This document shows positions 34,230 to 47,053 of a DNA stretch of 64,000 nt, piece by piece; position 1 is the first letter of the stretch, and each line of letters opens with the position of its first letter. The notes beneath the pieces were generated by a model. It was not told where the DNA came from and did no database searches. It saw only the letters and a program-made list of their open reading frames with translations. This stretch comes from Stropharia rugosoannulata (lineage: Eukaryota > Basidiomycota > Agaricomycetes > Agaricales > Strophariaceae). The stretch is taken from positions 4,980,671 to 5,044,670 of the forward strand of contig JANCIK010000001.1 of the NCBI GenBank assembly GCA_028532985.1, in the 5' to 3' direction. A program made the position numbers and the translations under genes.

Positions 34230-34468
34230 ACATCATTGGGTGGGTCTATGTAGTCTGTCTCCCTATTCTATACAATGCCACTGTAGAACGTTGTTATCCT
34301 TGGTCAAGATCCATTTATGTAAACACTTTGCGCATATTTTCATAAGTTTAAAACACGAATAGCACGGCCACGTGCATGTTGACAGCTCGAGGCCTCGGCA
34401 AACTAACCTTGTTTCTTTCTCTGTTATCCTGCGCCAATCCCGCGCTCACTTTGCTTGATTACTCTTCT

Positions 34469-36187
34469 ATGTCTCAGTCTACTGCTGATCCGCGAGCGTT
34501 AGCTACATATGAGCAACGCCTGAAAAGACTAAACAAGGTATTTCAGGACAGTGTACACGATCGTGACACCGGGATGGTTCTCAAACGCGAAGCGGCAGAA
34601 CTGGTACGCAACTGTATTTTTTCTCCCTCTTGCATATGTTTGACACCTTTTAGGTGTCTATTAGCAAACACAAATTGTGCTCAGATGTAAACTGGCAGGA
34701 CTACCAATTCATTCAGCTTATTCGGCGCTATAGGCAGATGAAGGACAAATGCACCCCGAAGACACTACATTCGGCAGAGGTTCAATTTTTTGAGAACGAA
34801 TTGCAACGATCCCGGCCACAGAACGTGGACGCACCGCACCCGACTGATTCTGGGTCAGGTAGCCGACGACCCCCAAAGAGCAACGATGTGGTTTCATTTA
34901 CCCCCGGCATACGAGAATTGTCAGTGGAGTCAGATGATTCCCAATCCTCATCGGAACAGATATGTAGACGTTCAAGGTCAGCTATGCCTACGGATATTGT
35001 CCAGCCACACCAGACGATGCGATTAGTCAAACGAAAAGTGTCCCCGACCCAAGATGAAGAAGGCCCGAAGAAGACGAAGCCGCGTACTAATGAAAAACAG
35101 ATTGCTTCTGTGCAAGACCCACTGGAGAAGGACGCCTCAGCGCAGGACGCATCGGCGCGTCGCGCTTCCGCACACAACACATTGGAGTCTAGAACTCAGG
35201 CGCAGGGAGAATCGGTAGGTGGTGTGTCTACGAAGAGACGTTCCGTGCATGGCAAGTTGCCAAAGGATGCGACACGACAGAATGGTGCACGGGCTCCCCG
35301 CCGAGAAACGCAGTGGGACGTGGGGCTGTATTGGACACCAAGGTGCCGGTGGTGCCTGCAGAATAATTTGGACTGCCGCGTCAAGATGGCCGCACGGAAT
35401 TCGAGTCAGATACCTGCGTGTCTGGAATGCGCCCGGCGCAAGACGACTTGTCAACTCAACGGTGATGCCAAGAAGTCTGAGGTTTCTGGAAAACCCGAAA
35501 CACAAACTGGGACTGGTAACGACCCTCGTGAAAGCGACAATGGTCTGACATTTTATTATGTTCCACACTCATATGTACAAACTGATACGCTTTCAGACTT
35601 GATTGATCAAGAGGAACGCCCCAGAAGAAAGAGACGACGAGAAGAGGCATCAACCAAGAAATATATACTAGAGGTCGTTCCACCCAAGAAGAAAAAGACA
35701 TCAGAGTCTCTGGACCACCCATTGCATACTTCTCATACCCTAACGACCTCAGGCTCCAGTCCGCCTAGTACAAAACGACAATCAGCCCGAGTAAGCGGTG
35801 TGAGCAGGGAGAACGCCGCCGACACTACTATGTCTGTATCAAAACGGCGAATTGCAACACCCACTACCTCGGCAATTACAGACCATCGATCATTGACTCA
35901 ATCTTCAGTGCACTCCACACAGCCAGGCGGGGCATCACTTGCTTCGAGTATTACAGGACCACCTCAACATGATGTTTTGCCGTCTCCTGCGACAAAATCA
36001 TTGCGTGAGGATATCGAAACGCTCTGGAGATCTCTTCAAGGTACCGAGGAAAGTGCGTCGGGTGGGTTCCGCAATCCTGATTTCTTTGTTCAGTTTCTGA
36101 AGATATTTTGTAGCAAATAAGCGACTGGTCGAGATTATGCTCCGCCTTGAGTCACGCGTGACCGAGATAGAGAATCGCATGAGGTAA
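34469..36187 (+). CDS. Cys-rich zinc-binding, coiled-coil protein, 531 aa, probably nuclear
   Basis: Three exons, 34469-34603, 34654-36040 and 36114-36187, give an open frame of 531 aa. I chose the third-exon join because it restores a coiled coil (DIETLWRSLQANKRLVEIML then RLESRVTEIENRMR) at the C-terminus that an unspliced read would lose. Residues about 285-325 hold CRWCLQNNLDC and CLECARRKTTC, that is C-x2-C-x5-C then C-x2-C-x6-C, a Zn cluster type seen in many basidiomycete multicopy proteins and reminiscent of, but not equal to, Zn2Cys6. The rest is Ser/Lys/Arg-rich and probably disordered, with basic patches such as RPRRKRRRE. A role in DNA or RNA binding is inference. ATG 34376 is an alternative upstream start. 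Confidence 0.72.
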
Positions 36188-36597
36188 AGACATCTATTCC
36201 ATGTGTAAACTCTATCTGCTAGGACATGGAAAAGAGCAAATAGCAGTGGTTATGATTCATGTACTGAGAATATAACAGAGAGATGTGAATTAAGGTCGTT
36301 GACAGCGCTTCATGTTAAAAGTACGAAAAGTCATTTCAATGCAGTGGACCGCGTACTTTTCAAAGTCGTCTTCTTGACACTTGTGCGTTGTTGATGTATT
36401 AGAATTTCGTGCTCCTTTTAGCAACAACATCTCCTGCTTCTCTGTGATATTTCATACTCCGAGTTCTCGAATAACTAAAACGCACAACATGTCATTCGCC
36501 GCTTATGATTGATCCCTGAACAGGGCCCAGGCTGAATCGGAATCCTGAAGTTTGAAGTTAAATTGAGCCAAAACGATTTTTTTGTTTTTTAAAACAA
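36188..36597. other. Intergenic, no gene seen
   Basis: Nothing supported apart from T-rich sequence at its right edge that probably ends the tRNA transcript. Confidence 0.35.
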
Positions 36598-36605
36598 AAA
36601 CTTAA

Positions 36606-36693
36606 TGTCGATAACTGGATTCGAACCAATGTCTCTTCGGATTTAGAAATACACAGCCACAACGAAGTGATCTAACCCCTAATCGATATCGAC
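36606..36693 (-). tRNA. tRNA-His(GUG): tRNA-His (anticodon GUG) with 16-nt intron
   Basis: Folding the minus strand: acceptor stem GTCGATA with TATCGAC (7 perfect pairs), D-arm GAT...ATC around a loop with GG (TAGGGGTTAG), anticodon stem CTTCG with CGAAG (5 perfect pairs), anticodon loop TT-GTG-G, then an intron of about 16 nt (ctgtgtatttctaaat) before the last loop base C, variable AGAC, T-arm ATTGG-TTCGAAT-CCAGT. Discriminator A, CCA not encoded, and position -1 is A so the G-1 of tRNA-His must be added after transcription, all as in eukaryotes. The intron sits at the canonical 37/38 site. A T-run follows on the minus strand (36586-36602), a Pol III terminator. Confidence 0.88.
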
Positions 36694-36699
36694 TTGCAC

Positions 36700-37145
36700 T
36701 TTAACAGTTTATACACATTGACGTGCCGCGGTCTAAATATCTTGCTTCTCAGATACTTACCCGACTCGCCTACACATGTGTAACCCTAAAGTAACCCCTT
36801 TACGTCCCCTTTTTTCTGATACGGTATACACCCGAAGAAGTCAGGTCCGCTAGATATTGGATCAGTCATGTCACCAAGTCCCGTCTGCTATATGTTTTGG
36901 GTGGCCCAACCATTCTAGAAAAACCCATAAGCGCCTATGTTCTTAATCGGGTAGTTGTATATCGCCTGGTTGGATAAGACTGTCTGTCCTGCTTTGCACA
37001 TCAACAAGTCTAGGAAAATTCAGAATGGCACTGGCGCAGGGGAGATATAAAGGTTAGCAAGGTTTCATGAGGGTTATCATTTCATTCCTTTCGTTTATGT
37101 ATAATCTCCTATTCTCATCCAACCGAGACTTGACCTAACTGTTAT
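36700..37145. other. Intergenic, no gene seen
   Basis: Upstream region of the 37146 gene and of the tRNA gene; no TATA box or other element that I can call with confidence. Confidence 0.35.
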
Positions 37146-39153
37146 ATGGGATCCAATGCTTCAAGCATCTCTCGAGGAAAGACAGAGTCTGACCCCATGG
37201 TATTCATATCTCCTCTAATTAGCTCCGCCAAAGCTTCTCCTGTCCCCGAGACGGACGTATCCAGTGCGTCTCCTGCCGTTTCCAGGTCAGACTCTGCGGG
37301 GCGGCGCAGGCGGATGGAGCGTTGCACCGCCAATATCAGCAATGCTTCCGCACATACAAAAGACCTTCTCAATCAAGTTTCCGACTATGGGTCTGGGACC
37401 ATAGAACGTATCCAGGTAATAGTATCAGACCGGGGTCGGAATATATTATACTCACGATATATTTTGTAGAAGGGCGCTACAACTTCTATGGACAGGCATG
37501 GAGGCGCCTCAGCACATGAGCTCGCTGCGCTTCCGTTAATGGAGCATATCTGGTTCACAGTTGCGATGAATGGATTTGAAGCGATTTCGTGGCCTTCAGA
37601 TTCGGTGCGCATACTCCTAGTCAATTTGACGCTGATATCTTACCATAACGCAGGAAGGTAATGAGTCGTTCTTCACCTGTGAAGAGAGTATGTCCTGTAG
37701 CAGCCTAGGCACTTTCCATACGTCCATGGAAGACATGTCCCCTGGGCCGCCCAGGCGCAATCCCCTGTTACACCCCTCCCACCCTATCGCCCCTCCCCCA
37801 GTGCCTCCGACACTGCTGTCCTTGTGCAATGTTATGCCGAGGTCAAAGCTCTCGGAGGTCCTCCTACCCGCGCACCCGCGGTCCCCGGTCCTCCCTTTAC
37901 CAGCGGAGCAGCTGCCACTGATGCAGTGCTCCCTGGTCCCCCCGCTCGCCTCCTTGTCCTCGTCGTCCCTCCGCTCCTTGTCCTCCGCATCATCATTCCG
38001 CTCCCTGTCCTCCGCGTGCGCGGTAAGCCCGGGGTCCATATCCAGTGAAGACGCACCGTGTGACGAGGAAAACGTACAGACGATGACGCGGTTGGAGATC
38101 GCGATCTCGCGCACGGGGATGCGCCTACAGCAGGCCGTACGCGAGCATGAGCGCCGGGAGCGCCAGAACGACAGCCTCCTGTGCTCACCGACCGCGCAGG
38201 CGGCCCCGGAAGATGGATTGTCTGCGGGGAGTTTTGGACTTGGACTGGTGCTGCAGTCCCCCACGTCCACTACGTTATCGTCGTTCACCGTGTGGGACGC
38301 TGACGCGGTGGAGGAGAGCGAGTTTGGGTATGAGGTGCCCGGCCTCGACGCTGGCGCTGGCGCTGGGCTTGAACAGCCTCTGCTCGGTTTGGGGCTTGCT
38401 GATTTTGCTCAGAGTACGCTCGAGTCGTCGGGCTCGATCTCGAGATTGGTCGGCCCGCATACGGGCCAAAGTGATACTGTAGGTGAGTGATGATGCTTTT
38501 TTTTTTTTTTTTTTTAAAAAAAATCTTTAAAAACAAGTTTGTGATTACGTGCTGCCACAGATTACAGTAATACGCCAGGTGCAGCTGCCTTTGGATACGT
38601 CGAGCACGCTGGGATCGAGCCTTCGGGTGTTCTTCCAGATGTTCCGTGTCTCGCGCCGCGTACGTTCGAGCCTGGTATGTAGGCCCTTACGTGCTTTTGA
38701 ATGGATAGTTCAATGTTTTATTATAGGGGTCGAAAACTGGCTGTTGTCAATCACGGAGCTCGAGCCTCTGCCACCCTTGGACGACGAGCTGGAAGAGAGC
38801 ACGTCGCCGGGTAAGTAGTATATTTGCAATATATATAAATATGACGTTGATTACTTGCAGTAGCGAAATTAACGGATTTAGTCCCGCCTAAGCCCATCGA
38901 GCCACTGGGCGTTCTCCCTGTTTCGCTCTCCCCTGGGACAGAGACAAAGGAGATTATTGAATCGCTCCGCGCTCGTCCCGGCGCTGGCGCGTCCGCCGTC
39001 GCAGGTGCTGTTTTGTTCAGGGGGGTGCGTTTGGGAGGCGTGGATAGGGATGCTGTAGTTCATGGGGTGTCCCGCCGCGTGGCGCCATTTGTGCCCAAGC
39101 CGACCCCGCTCCGCCAGTCGCACGTCCCGGTCCAGAACGTCGAAAATTGTTAA
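37146..39153 (+). CDS. Ser/Pro-rich protein, 574 aa, with myristoylation-like N-terminus
   Basis: Six exons: 37146-37415, 37470-37604, 37654-38482, 38561-38674, 38727-38810 and 38861-39153, all GT-AG, 574 aa in one frame. The N-terminus MGSNASS fits the MG-x3-S N-myristoylation rule. The middle (exon 3) is Ser/Pro/Leu-rich and largely disordered, with a coiled segment MTRLEIAISRTGMRLQQAVR and EHERRERQ. The C-terminus has LPPLDDELEES and KEIIESLRARPG and ends QSHVPVQNVENC, a terminal Cys. No known domain. Intron 3 contains a run of 19 T (38497-38515). Membrane-anchored scaffold or signalling role is only a guess from the N-terminus; two more MG-starting lipid-modified proteins lie within 12 kb. 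Confidence 0.72.
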
Positions 39154-40477
39154 CCGCGAGGAGCCTCGCTCATTCTCTGCTCTCCAAGCCGCTCTTTTTG
39201 TTGGTTCGTTTTTCAGGCCTGTTGTTTTTATATCTTATTCCATGCGTCCGCTTCCTCACCGGCTCTTACGGTGTTGCCTTGCCCTCAGCCTTGGGTACCA
39301 CTTCTTATTCTTTGTATGTAATCACGGACTGAATGTGGAAAAATTGATCTTCTCGCTTTGAACCTAAAGACGAGGTCGAGAGGTTCCACGAAGCTTCTCC
39401 GGACCATAGACCTCAGATTAAAGTGGCTGATCGCTGCTCCGTCTCCAATCGCGGTACCGGAGAATGAGAAGGAAAGGGGCCATAACGGTTCCGGTCATTA
39501 AGTTGAGTACTTATTTGCAGGGATATTTATAGAGAGGAAGGTCAGATGCTGACGCGCACCGGGTATGACGTGCTGCGCAGAGTGTATTTAAGAGTAAGAT
39601 TGGAAGGCAGAAGTTGTTAGGGGCTTGCCGGTGGAGTATTTGTGTCGAGAGAGACCGGGACCGAGACATGGTTGACTGAAGGAGCGATGAGGTTGACGTA
39701 CGGCTTTGGGCGCAAGGCGGAGAATTGTGGTCATGCCTCGCGATCGATTGGGAAAACAGGAGGACGGGTGGACTTATGAGACTCTCGACGTTGTCCAAAT
39801 CAATTGGGCTTCAAAAACGCTTGGCTGAAAGCTTCAGTACACGGATGCAACACATGCGGTGGAAATGATTGATTAATCGACTTTTATAACGGGAGGCACA
39901 CCCCAGTGTTTTGATTGTGCAGTACTAGTCCGGCTGGACAGTGCCACTATCTGTCAGCGCACGGGAGCAGTTGATACACACGCACCTAAATACGTGTGGT
40001 CGTCGTGGACCGGTGTTGAATATGAGCTAAATATACAGTAGACGAAGAATGGGCTGGGTGTCAATGTCAGTGTCATGGCCTAGCGCACTATAGCGCAGTG
40101 CAGGCGGGGCTGTCGCAATGTGGCTTTATTGCGTGTTGAGGCGGGTCGATGTATGAAACGAGCAAGGGTTAATTAAAGATCGCAGGCACCCCGGCGGTTG
40201 GTCACCGGCGCGGCGGCAGAGCCGGCATCACCGAGAAATAGAAAGCAGTTACCGAAAAAGGACAAAGGCAAGCTTATGTCATCTGCTGTGCCAGGGTGGT
40301 TGCTGGTTGGCTGGCTCAGGGCTGGGTGGCGGCTTGCGGGTGGGGTTGCTACTCTTCTTCACATTATCCCATCACCCAGCCCCGCGCCCCGCTCCCTTCC
40401 TCCATCCCTCCCTCCAATCTCTCTCTGCCCCGCAGAGCACCCACTCCTCCCTCGATTCGAACAACTAGAACCACAAA
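39154..40477. other. Intergenic, upstream region of G-alpha gene 1
   Basis: Contains a minus-strand ORF (39511-39798) with no domain and a pyrimidine-rich stretch ending just before ATG 40478 (ccctcc, tctctctgcccc), a typical basidiomycete leader. No other gene supported. Confidence 0.4.
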
Positions 40478-42025
40478 ATGGGCGGCTGTGTCTCCCAACC
40501 TGACCGCGCAGGCAAGGAGCGCTCCGACGAGATCGACCGGGTCCTCGAGGAGGACAACAAGAAGTTTAAACGCGACTGCAAGATCCTGCTCCTAGGTATG
40601 TCCCCGCCCCGCCCCGCCTCCTTTCCCCCTTTCTCCCCATTTGTGCGGGGCTTTATGCCTACAGTCTGCTGACGGTGAATGTATGCGCATACAACAGGCT
40701 CGGGCGAGTCAGGAAAGACCACGATCGTGAAACAGATGAAGATTATCCACCAGGATGGGTTTTCAGAGGCAGAACTGGCAGAGTACCGCCCTGCGATCTA
40801 CAAGAACGTGCTCGACTCGGCGCACCAGGTCGTCTCGTATATGAAGAAAATTGGGCTAGAATGTGTCGAATACTCAAATAGGGTGAGTCCACTCTTGTCC
40901 ATGCGGCCTCGCGCAGTTTGCCCCGCCCCTCTGCCTTGCGCACCTCCCAATCCCCGACCCCAACCCCATCGTTTTTCCGTGACCCCACAATGCTGACTAC
41001 CGCCGATACAGCCCCTGGCAGAGAAGATACTCGAATATCAGCCCGAGTCAACAGACCCACTTGTGTCACTTCCGCCAGAGATTGCAGAGGCAATTCACCA
41101 ACTATGGAAAGACCCGATCATTACAAAGATCATGGACGAGCACTCGAGCGAATTCTATCTAATGGACTCAGCGCCATAGTGAGTTTGAATGTTCCCTTGC
41201 CTCGTACCCTCTGCCCAACTCCTGCCTTCCCATTTGTCTCCTATTCCGTTGCTGACCATATTTCATCAAGCTTCTTCTCAGAAGTCCTGCGGATAGGTTC
41301 ACCAGGGTACCTGCCCAACGAGACAGATGTACTGCGGGCGCGGCAGAAGAGCGTTGGAATTGCAGAGACGCGGTTTACGATGGGCACCTTATCGTATGTT
41401 CCCACCCAGCCGCTATTTCAACTGTGACCGACTCACATACATGGCAGAATACATATGTTCGACGTCGGCGGCCAACGGAGTGAGCGGAAAAAGTGGATCC
41501 ACTGCTTCGAGAGCGTGACAAGTATAATCTTCTGTACCGCGTTGAGCGAATACGATCAAGTGCTGCTGGAGGAGAAAACCCAAGTAAGCTCAACATGTCA
41601 CCTTCCCATGGCAGTGCTCTAACTAGACCACCAGAACCGGATGCTCGAGTCGCTCGTTCTCTTCGAGTCCGTGATCAACTCGCGCTGGTTCCTACGGACG
41701 TCAATAATACTCTTCTTGAATAAAATCGACGTCTTCAAGAATAAATTGCCGAAGGTGCCCCTGGAGCGCTACTTCCCCGAATACACGGGTGGATCGGATA
41801 TTAACAAGGCGGCCAAATATATTTTGTGGAAGTTTATGCAGGCGAATAGGGCGCGACTGAGTGTCTATCCCCAGTAAGTCTTATCGCTTATGCTTTTGGG
41901 TCGGTTCCGTACTAATATTCCACAGTCTGACACAAGCGACGGACACGACGAATATAAGGCTCGTGTTTGCCGCTGTGAAAGAAACGATACTGCAGAATGC
42001 GCTCAAGGACTCGGGGATCCTGTAG
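40478..42025 (+). CDS. Heterotrimeric G-protein alpha subunit, group III (canonical)
   Basis: Seven exons (40478-40595, 40698-40882, 41012-41178, 41271-41393, 41448-41583, 41635-41873, 41926-42025) give 355 aa, the usual length. MGGCVSQ provides Gly2 for myristoylation and Cys4 for palmitoylation. GTP-binding motifs are all present: GSGESGKT (P-loop, from residue 40), switch I with the catalytic Arg in [17 protein letters not shown] with the catalytic Gln, FLNKID and TQATDT. The C-terminus NALKDSGIL is the receptor-coupling tail typical of the fungal cAMP-pathway class (Cryptococcus GPA1, Ustilago gpa3, MAGA type). It works at the plasma membrane: GDP is exchanged for GTP by a seven-helix receptor and adenylyl cyclase is stimulated. 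The RARQKSVG switch is normal for this class. Confidence 0.97.
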
Positions 42026-44685
42026 GCAGTACATGGATTTCTTCCCCTTCTCTCCATTTCTCGACTCGACCTTTGCATGCGTCTTTATTCGCTCGACCCC
42101 ACCCTCGATTTGTGCGCCACTCCGCTCCTTTGCTTTGATTAACATTATGCCGCCTCCGCCGCTTTCTTCCTCTCACGTTTCTGCTACCTACTCTATGCTA
42201 CGACCTACATGAAAAGCTCACCCACACTCGCACACCTCCGACGTTATCCCTCCCTATTTGCGCCCCGTATCACGCACCGTAGACATTCACTCCTCGCATT
42301 TGCTATCCACTTCCATATTGGCCGCTCATAGATGCTCTGCCTGTACCGCTCATTTATTTCCGCCTCTCTGGCACTTCTCTCATGTGTAGTGCACTGCCAA
42401 CGCATCACTTACCGCCGCCGCCCACTACGTGGACGTCCCTTCCTCCGCTTTTTCCCCTTCCATAACTACCGACTGCTTTCACGCTATCACCCTCTACTTC
42501 CACGACATGCTCTCCTGATCCACCCCCGCCTCAACTCGACACAGCCCGATTGTCGTTGTTGCTCGCGACGATGATCGAAGTGGAATTAATCCGCCGCCGC
42601 CAACACCGCGTTGAGGATGGCCCTTCATTCCCACTCAGGCTCTGAAACTACCGTTTGGCAGATCACATCAACACTACACATAGCCGTCGCATCATATCAC
42701 AACACCATCATCATACATACGTACCTCATTGGCCTGGATTCGTGCGAGACGTCGCAGGATGGACGTCGCCTGCTTGCTTCCCTTTCCCATCGCCTTTTCT
42801 ATTCCTGCTTGCGTTCCCAGCTGCGTACTAGACCGCCCAGCTCCACATGGTCCCCGACTGCGACGGCCGACGGTTTCGCTGAATGCCGCCCGCCCCCCGG
42901 CCGGAAGGTCTAGACTCCTCCGCGTATCGACCATATCCCTCTTAGGGATAGCCCGTGCCCACGCTCACCGGCCCCGATCTGGCTTTGCGTCAACCTTCGT
43001 GACTCGGTGGTCAACGTGCGTGGGATGCTATGCCCCATCATCTTACATTTCGCAGCAGGCTAGGGGAGTGAGGAGTGCGATCCTGCGATTGGCCCCGAGG
43101 GGAGAGGGAAGGGACAAACGAACACGCATTGATGCCGCTCCTGGATTTGGCACTCGCGACGGCATTCCCATTTTTGTTTTGGGCTACCACCCATCCAGGC
43201 ATCAAGTCGCTGTTGGACGCGCAATATGCGATTGGGTGGATGGTTCTGTTTTGGGTTGGACTGGCTAGCGCTATGCTAAGTGGGTTGTTTTCCTTATACG
43301 GGAACCGGTGGCGCATCAGGCCCTTTGCGCCCGTGGTTGACGGGGGTTGGGGTAGCATGGGCGGGGGTCTAGCAAGACAGGCAACCGGGCGATGGTCAGG
43401 ACTAGCCTGGGTATTGCTCGGTTTAGGAGGGTGCAGATGGTGGGCGGTGGGTCGTTGTGATGATGTGGGTTGTAGGTGCGGGAAGGTGGGTCGGAGGGTG
43501 TTGTGTCCTGCGTGCCCTCGCTCGTGGATCCCCGGAAACCACCACTAACACGCCACCATCGTGCACACTATCGTAACAACTCACGCAGCAGCAGTGCTAT
43601 ACACTCTTCGGTCAAGCTCGGTCAACAACGGTCCATCCATGCACAGTCGTGGCGCTTTTTGCGCTCACATTAGTGCAGCTGCCAACATGGCCCACTCCCT
43701 ATTTCGGACGTTTTTATACGCAGTGGGTTTCCCCTCTCTTCTCCTCCGTCATTTCCACGCTCGACGTCTCCTTCGTCATTTCCACTCGATACCGCGTACC
43801 ACTATCTCTATTTTCCTCTCATCCCTGTCCCTCGATCTCTCCACATCTCTCACATGTCCGTCTCTATCACTATATACATCGCATCAATTCGTAAGTAAAA
43901 TGTACTTCTAGGTTCCTACCTCCTTAGTTTCTTTCCTTCCTAGTTCTTTTGATGACATCCCCTTGGCGTTATACACTCATGACAGTATAACCTCGTCCTT
44001 TTCTTTTCGTTTACGTGCATCCTTCTCATTGTGGTTTACAAGTGCTGTGACTTTATTCTTTTCTTCTCTTTTTTTTGTCTCGCGTAGTTGTGTGCGTGGA
44101 TCTGTGGTATACTCTATAATGTGATTCAGATTTTGTGTGATCTCAGGTGTATCTCGCAGCGCCTGTGTATCGGTGTGTCTAAGTACTGGTAACTGTGGCT
44201 AAGCTGACTCGGAGGTCTATCCAATGATGTCTCTTCCAAGTCTGTCCCTCATAACGCTCTTTGATTTTAAAATGAACATGGGATACATACGTTAGACGTG
44301 CATACATTTTCCTTAGGTTTATGTAATTTAGGTTTGATGCTACCCTGCGTGACTGTTTAGCGATGACGATGAAGTTCCAACTGTCGGCCCTTCTTCGGAT
44401 GTCCCGAGGCTATCAAGTCAAGATGGTTAGTAGTGCTTGGTCTCATTTTTTAGATTAAGCAGGGCACGCACGCACGTTTATGCCGGTACCACTCCCCTTT
44501 TCGTTGTGGTTTACTAGTGCTGTGACTCTATTACTTTCTCAATTTTGTCTCGCATAGTTATGTACGGTGCTCGGTCCACGAGTTGGTGTTTGGAAACTGG
44601 TGCAAAGCAATGTATTATCTCAACAAATGCATGCCTTGCTAGGCTCAGCATGGTAAAGAGCGACCGGTACTACTATAATACTACA
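42026..44685. other. C-rich region downstream of G-alpha 1, no confident gene
   Basis: A frame at 43135-43548 includes a hydrophobic stretch (LLDLALATAFPFLFWATTHP, IGWMVLFWVGLASAMLSGLF), which could be membrane segments, but it ends in low-complexity Gly/Trp/Cys and has no homologue known to me. The rest to 44685 is pyrimidine-rich spacer. Confidence 0.35.
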
Positions 44686-45791
44686 TTACATATGATCCGT
44701 AGTATCTGTTCCTAGGTCTGACGGTCGGTCATTCCTTGACTGAATATCTGAAAAGACCTTTACGCGGCTGTTCAGTGAGGCGATCATAGAGTTTGAATAT
44801 GGTTTTCCTAGGACCATCGTCGCAGCCTGAAAGTATGGTAGATGGTTTGGTAGAAACACGAAAACTAAATTAACCCCAGCTAGAGAAGCTAAATAGCAAA
44901 TAGCATCAAAAACTAATGACGCGGGATGTAAAAAGGGCGAAACCCGTGATAAGGCCAGTTTCAATGGATAGCCTTATTAATCTGTTTATGATTCTGTGTG
45001 TATGCTGAAATCCAGTGTCTCGTTGGCTCAGCTATGCTGTACGCAGGTCGTTAATTATTGGATGATGGAGCAGACTCGTGTTGCACTTGCGTAGTATGTC
45101 ATGATGCCTGCGATTATGATATCGCATAGCTGACCACCCACAGCCCATAATCTCAGTATGGAACAGTATGGTAACGAGAGACGCGTGTCTCGTTAGAACA
45201 GTCAATGCAATGGTTCCCCCGAAGTTGCATATGACCAACTGTGTCGATTGATTGAAAACGTGAGCGAGATAGGAAGTAGGTAGAGCCAAATTGTATCTTG
45301 CTGTGAGTATTAGTATTACGAGATACGCTGTCCTCGTCCGAACCGCTATGCGATAGCAATAGAACATTTGAGCGAGACAAGCTACTGTACTAAAGTTGCA
45401 AGTGCCATCTGTATGCAGCAGGAGACGATGACGCACTCATTCCGGTGACTAATGGGACTGTGTCCGCTGCCCCAAGGCTTTCTCCCGGCGCAAGGGTGAA
45501 ACAATTAATGGTGAGGAAACGGTACACTTCCTAGGTCACTATAGCCGTTTCGAACGATTCTAGAGTCAGTTGCAGAAGAACGATAAGCTTAAGGAATAGC
45601 TGGTCTTTTGGAAAGGCCACGAAGTACAGGTCTTCGCTGATAGTAAGTGATACGCCGCAATCAGGCAGGTTCCAGGGGCAAAGAAGACATACGTATTTGA
45701 ACCCATAGCATGCCAAAAAAATATCCAATTGGCCAAAGTTCCCCAAAGTTATTTTCGCGGTCCAAAAAGTAGGCCCATTTGAGATGTGCAT
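44686..45791 (-). pseudogene. DUF6534-type seven-helix membrane protein, frameshifted
   Basis: Pieces of the DUF6534 family appear in order on the minus strand but in changing frames: FPKDQLFLKLIVLLQLTLES (helix 2 region), VACLAQMFYCYRIAVRTRTA (helix 3 with the Q-x-F-x-x-Y/W-R motif), CDIIIAGIMTYYASATRV (the D-x-x-I-A-x-x-M-x-Y-Y motif), INRLIRLSIETGLITGF and finally GKPYSNSMIASLNSR (the hallmark Y-S-N-S-x-x-A-S/T-L-N-x-R end). Some frame changes can be introns, but the step between IETGLITGF and the next helix (about 44930-44950, at a run of T/C) has no splice signals, so I call a frameshift. Family function is unknown; its layout resembles receptors. Confidence 0.65.
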
Positions 45792-47053
45792 TTTGTATGA
45801 CGGGAAGGGCTAGCGCTCACAACTACTCTAATTCTTTGACAGGTGTTTCAAATGTTTGTCTTTTGTCATGTAATAGAGAGAATCTCACTCGCGGTGTACA
45901 ATGCTGGCAGGCAAAGGGAGTTAGAAAAGGGTCTACTTCGTACATCTCTAGTGATACAGCCCGGCTTGCCGTCACGAGACAATCCGGTGTAAAAAAACTA
46001 TGGATCGATATTTAACGTTCAAGTTTGAGTACATTTACGAAGATCAAGGATCCTTTTATGTGATAATCAGGAGGCATTGATCTTGCACACCGGGGGTAAG
46101 TAAAATTGGATAATGGCTTTATCAATTAGAGATCGGAATCCGGACTGGATATAGTTACCTTAATATGGACAGACCAGGCAACATCATTCCAAATGATTAC
46201 TCAAGTGGCAGTCTCTCGGCTTCTGAATTTTGAACTAGATGTAGACGCCGACTCTAAGCAAACAAGGAATGATCGTACTAAAGGGACTACCAATTTTAAT
46301 ATGACGCAGTAGTAACGGGTATAGCCCTATGTGTTCCAACAATAGAAACGTTCAGCGCCATCAACATGACAGCCGTCTGAGGTTTGAGTGGATTACTAAT
46401 CATAGGTTTATTGAGCAATTCTCAGTCCTTACGGTGGACTGTACTACGGGAATAAGTACCTTTACATTTACTTACATTAAACTTACATTAATTTTAACTC
46501 CGCCTTGACGGTGTTCAACGAAACACAGCATGTTCCGCCATCATGTTCCGTCATCTACAGGCGAGTATGAAGCTTGGAGTGCGTTTCCCTAACGGGAAGT
46601 ATATTATATACGGCAGCACAGCACTCAGCAACTAATTACCAGTGAACGGTCGTGAGACTGGTGAGCCTAAACGTTAAGCACGGCGAGTGCGCGTACCTTT
46701 GGGGTTATATTAATTTATTACATCTGGCAGGGGCGTTGAACTTGGCAAGAACTAATCTGCGGGACATTAAATGTTGTGTCTTCTGAGATATGACTTTGGG
46801 GGTGCTCTATACTACACCCTACTACTTATTAAATCGGAGAATATATACTTGCGACCTTTCCGCAAGTAACGCAATGAGCGTAGTTGGTACATAGAATTCG
46901 AGTTCCTGATACTTTCTGGTACAAACATTCAGCACCTCGGGGCTCGTAGTACGATCAGTGGCACTTGTCAGAATATTGAACACAGCCTTGATGGCGTGAT
47001 CATTTGATAAGTATAAAGCAATTATCGGTACTCAAATTTCGCAGAATATAACA
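45792..47053. other. Intergenic, no gene seen
   Basis: No convincing ORF. Sequence directly upstream of 47054 (gtataaagcaattatcgg, 47010-47027) contains a TATA-like core for the seven-helix gene. Confidence 0.4.

Noticed and set aside
34376..34468. Upstream ATG (MLTARGLGKL...) as the start of the Cys-rich coiled-coil gene
   Set aside because: It would add a short hydrophobic leader not expected for a basic, Zn-cluster protein; ATG 34469 (MSQSTADPR) fits better, although the longer start is not excluded.
39511..39798. Minus-strand ORF of 95 codons
   Set aside because: Ser-rich, no domain, no splice structure, lies in the upstream region of the G-alpha gene.
42611..43911. Several plus-strand ORFs downstream of the first G-alpha
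   Set aside because: Overlapping frames in pyrimidine-rich sequence with no domain; only a hydrophobic patch near 43135-43280 made me hesitate.
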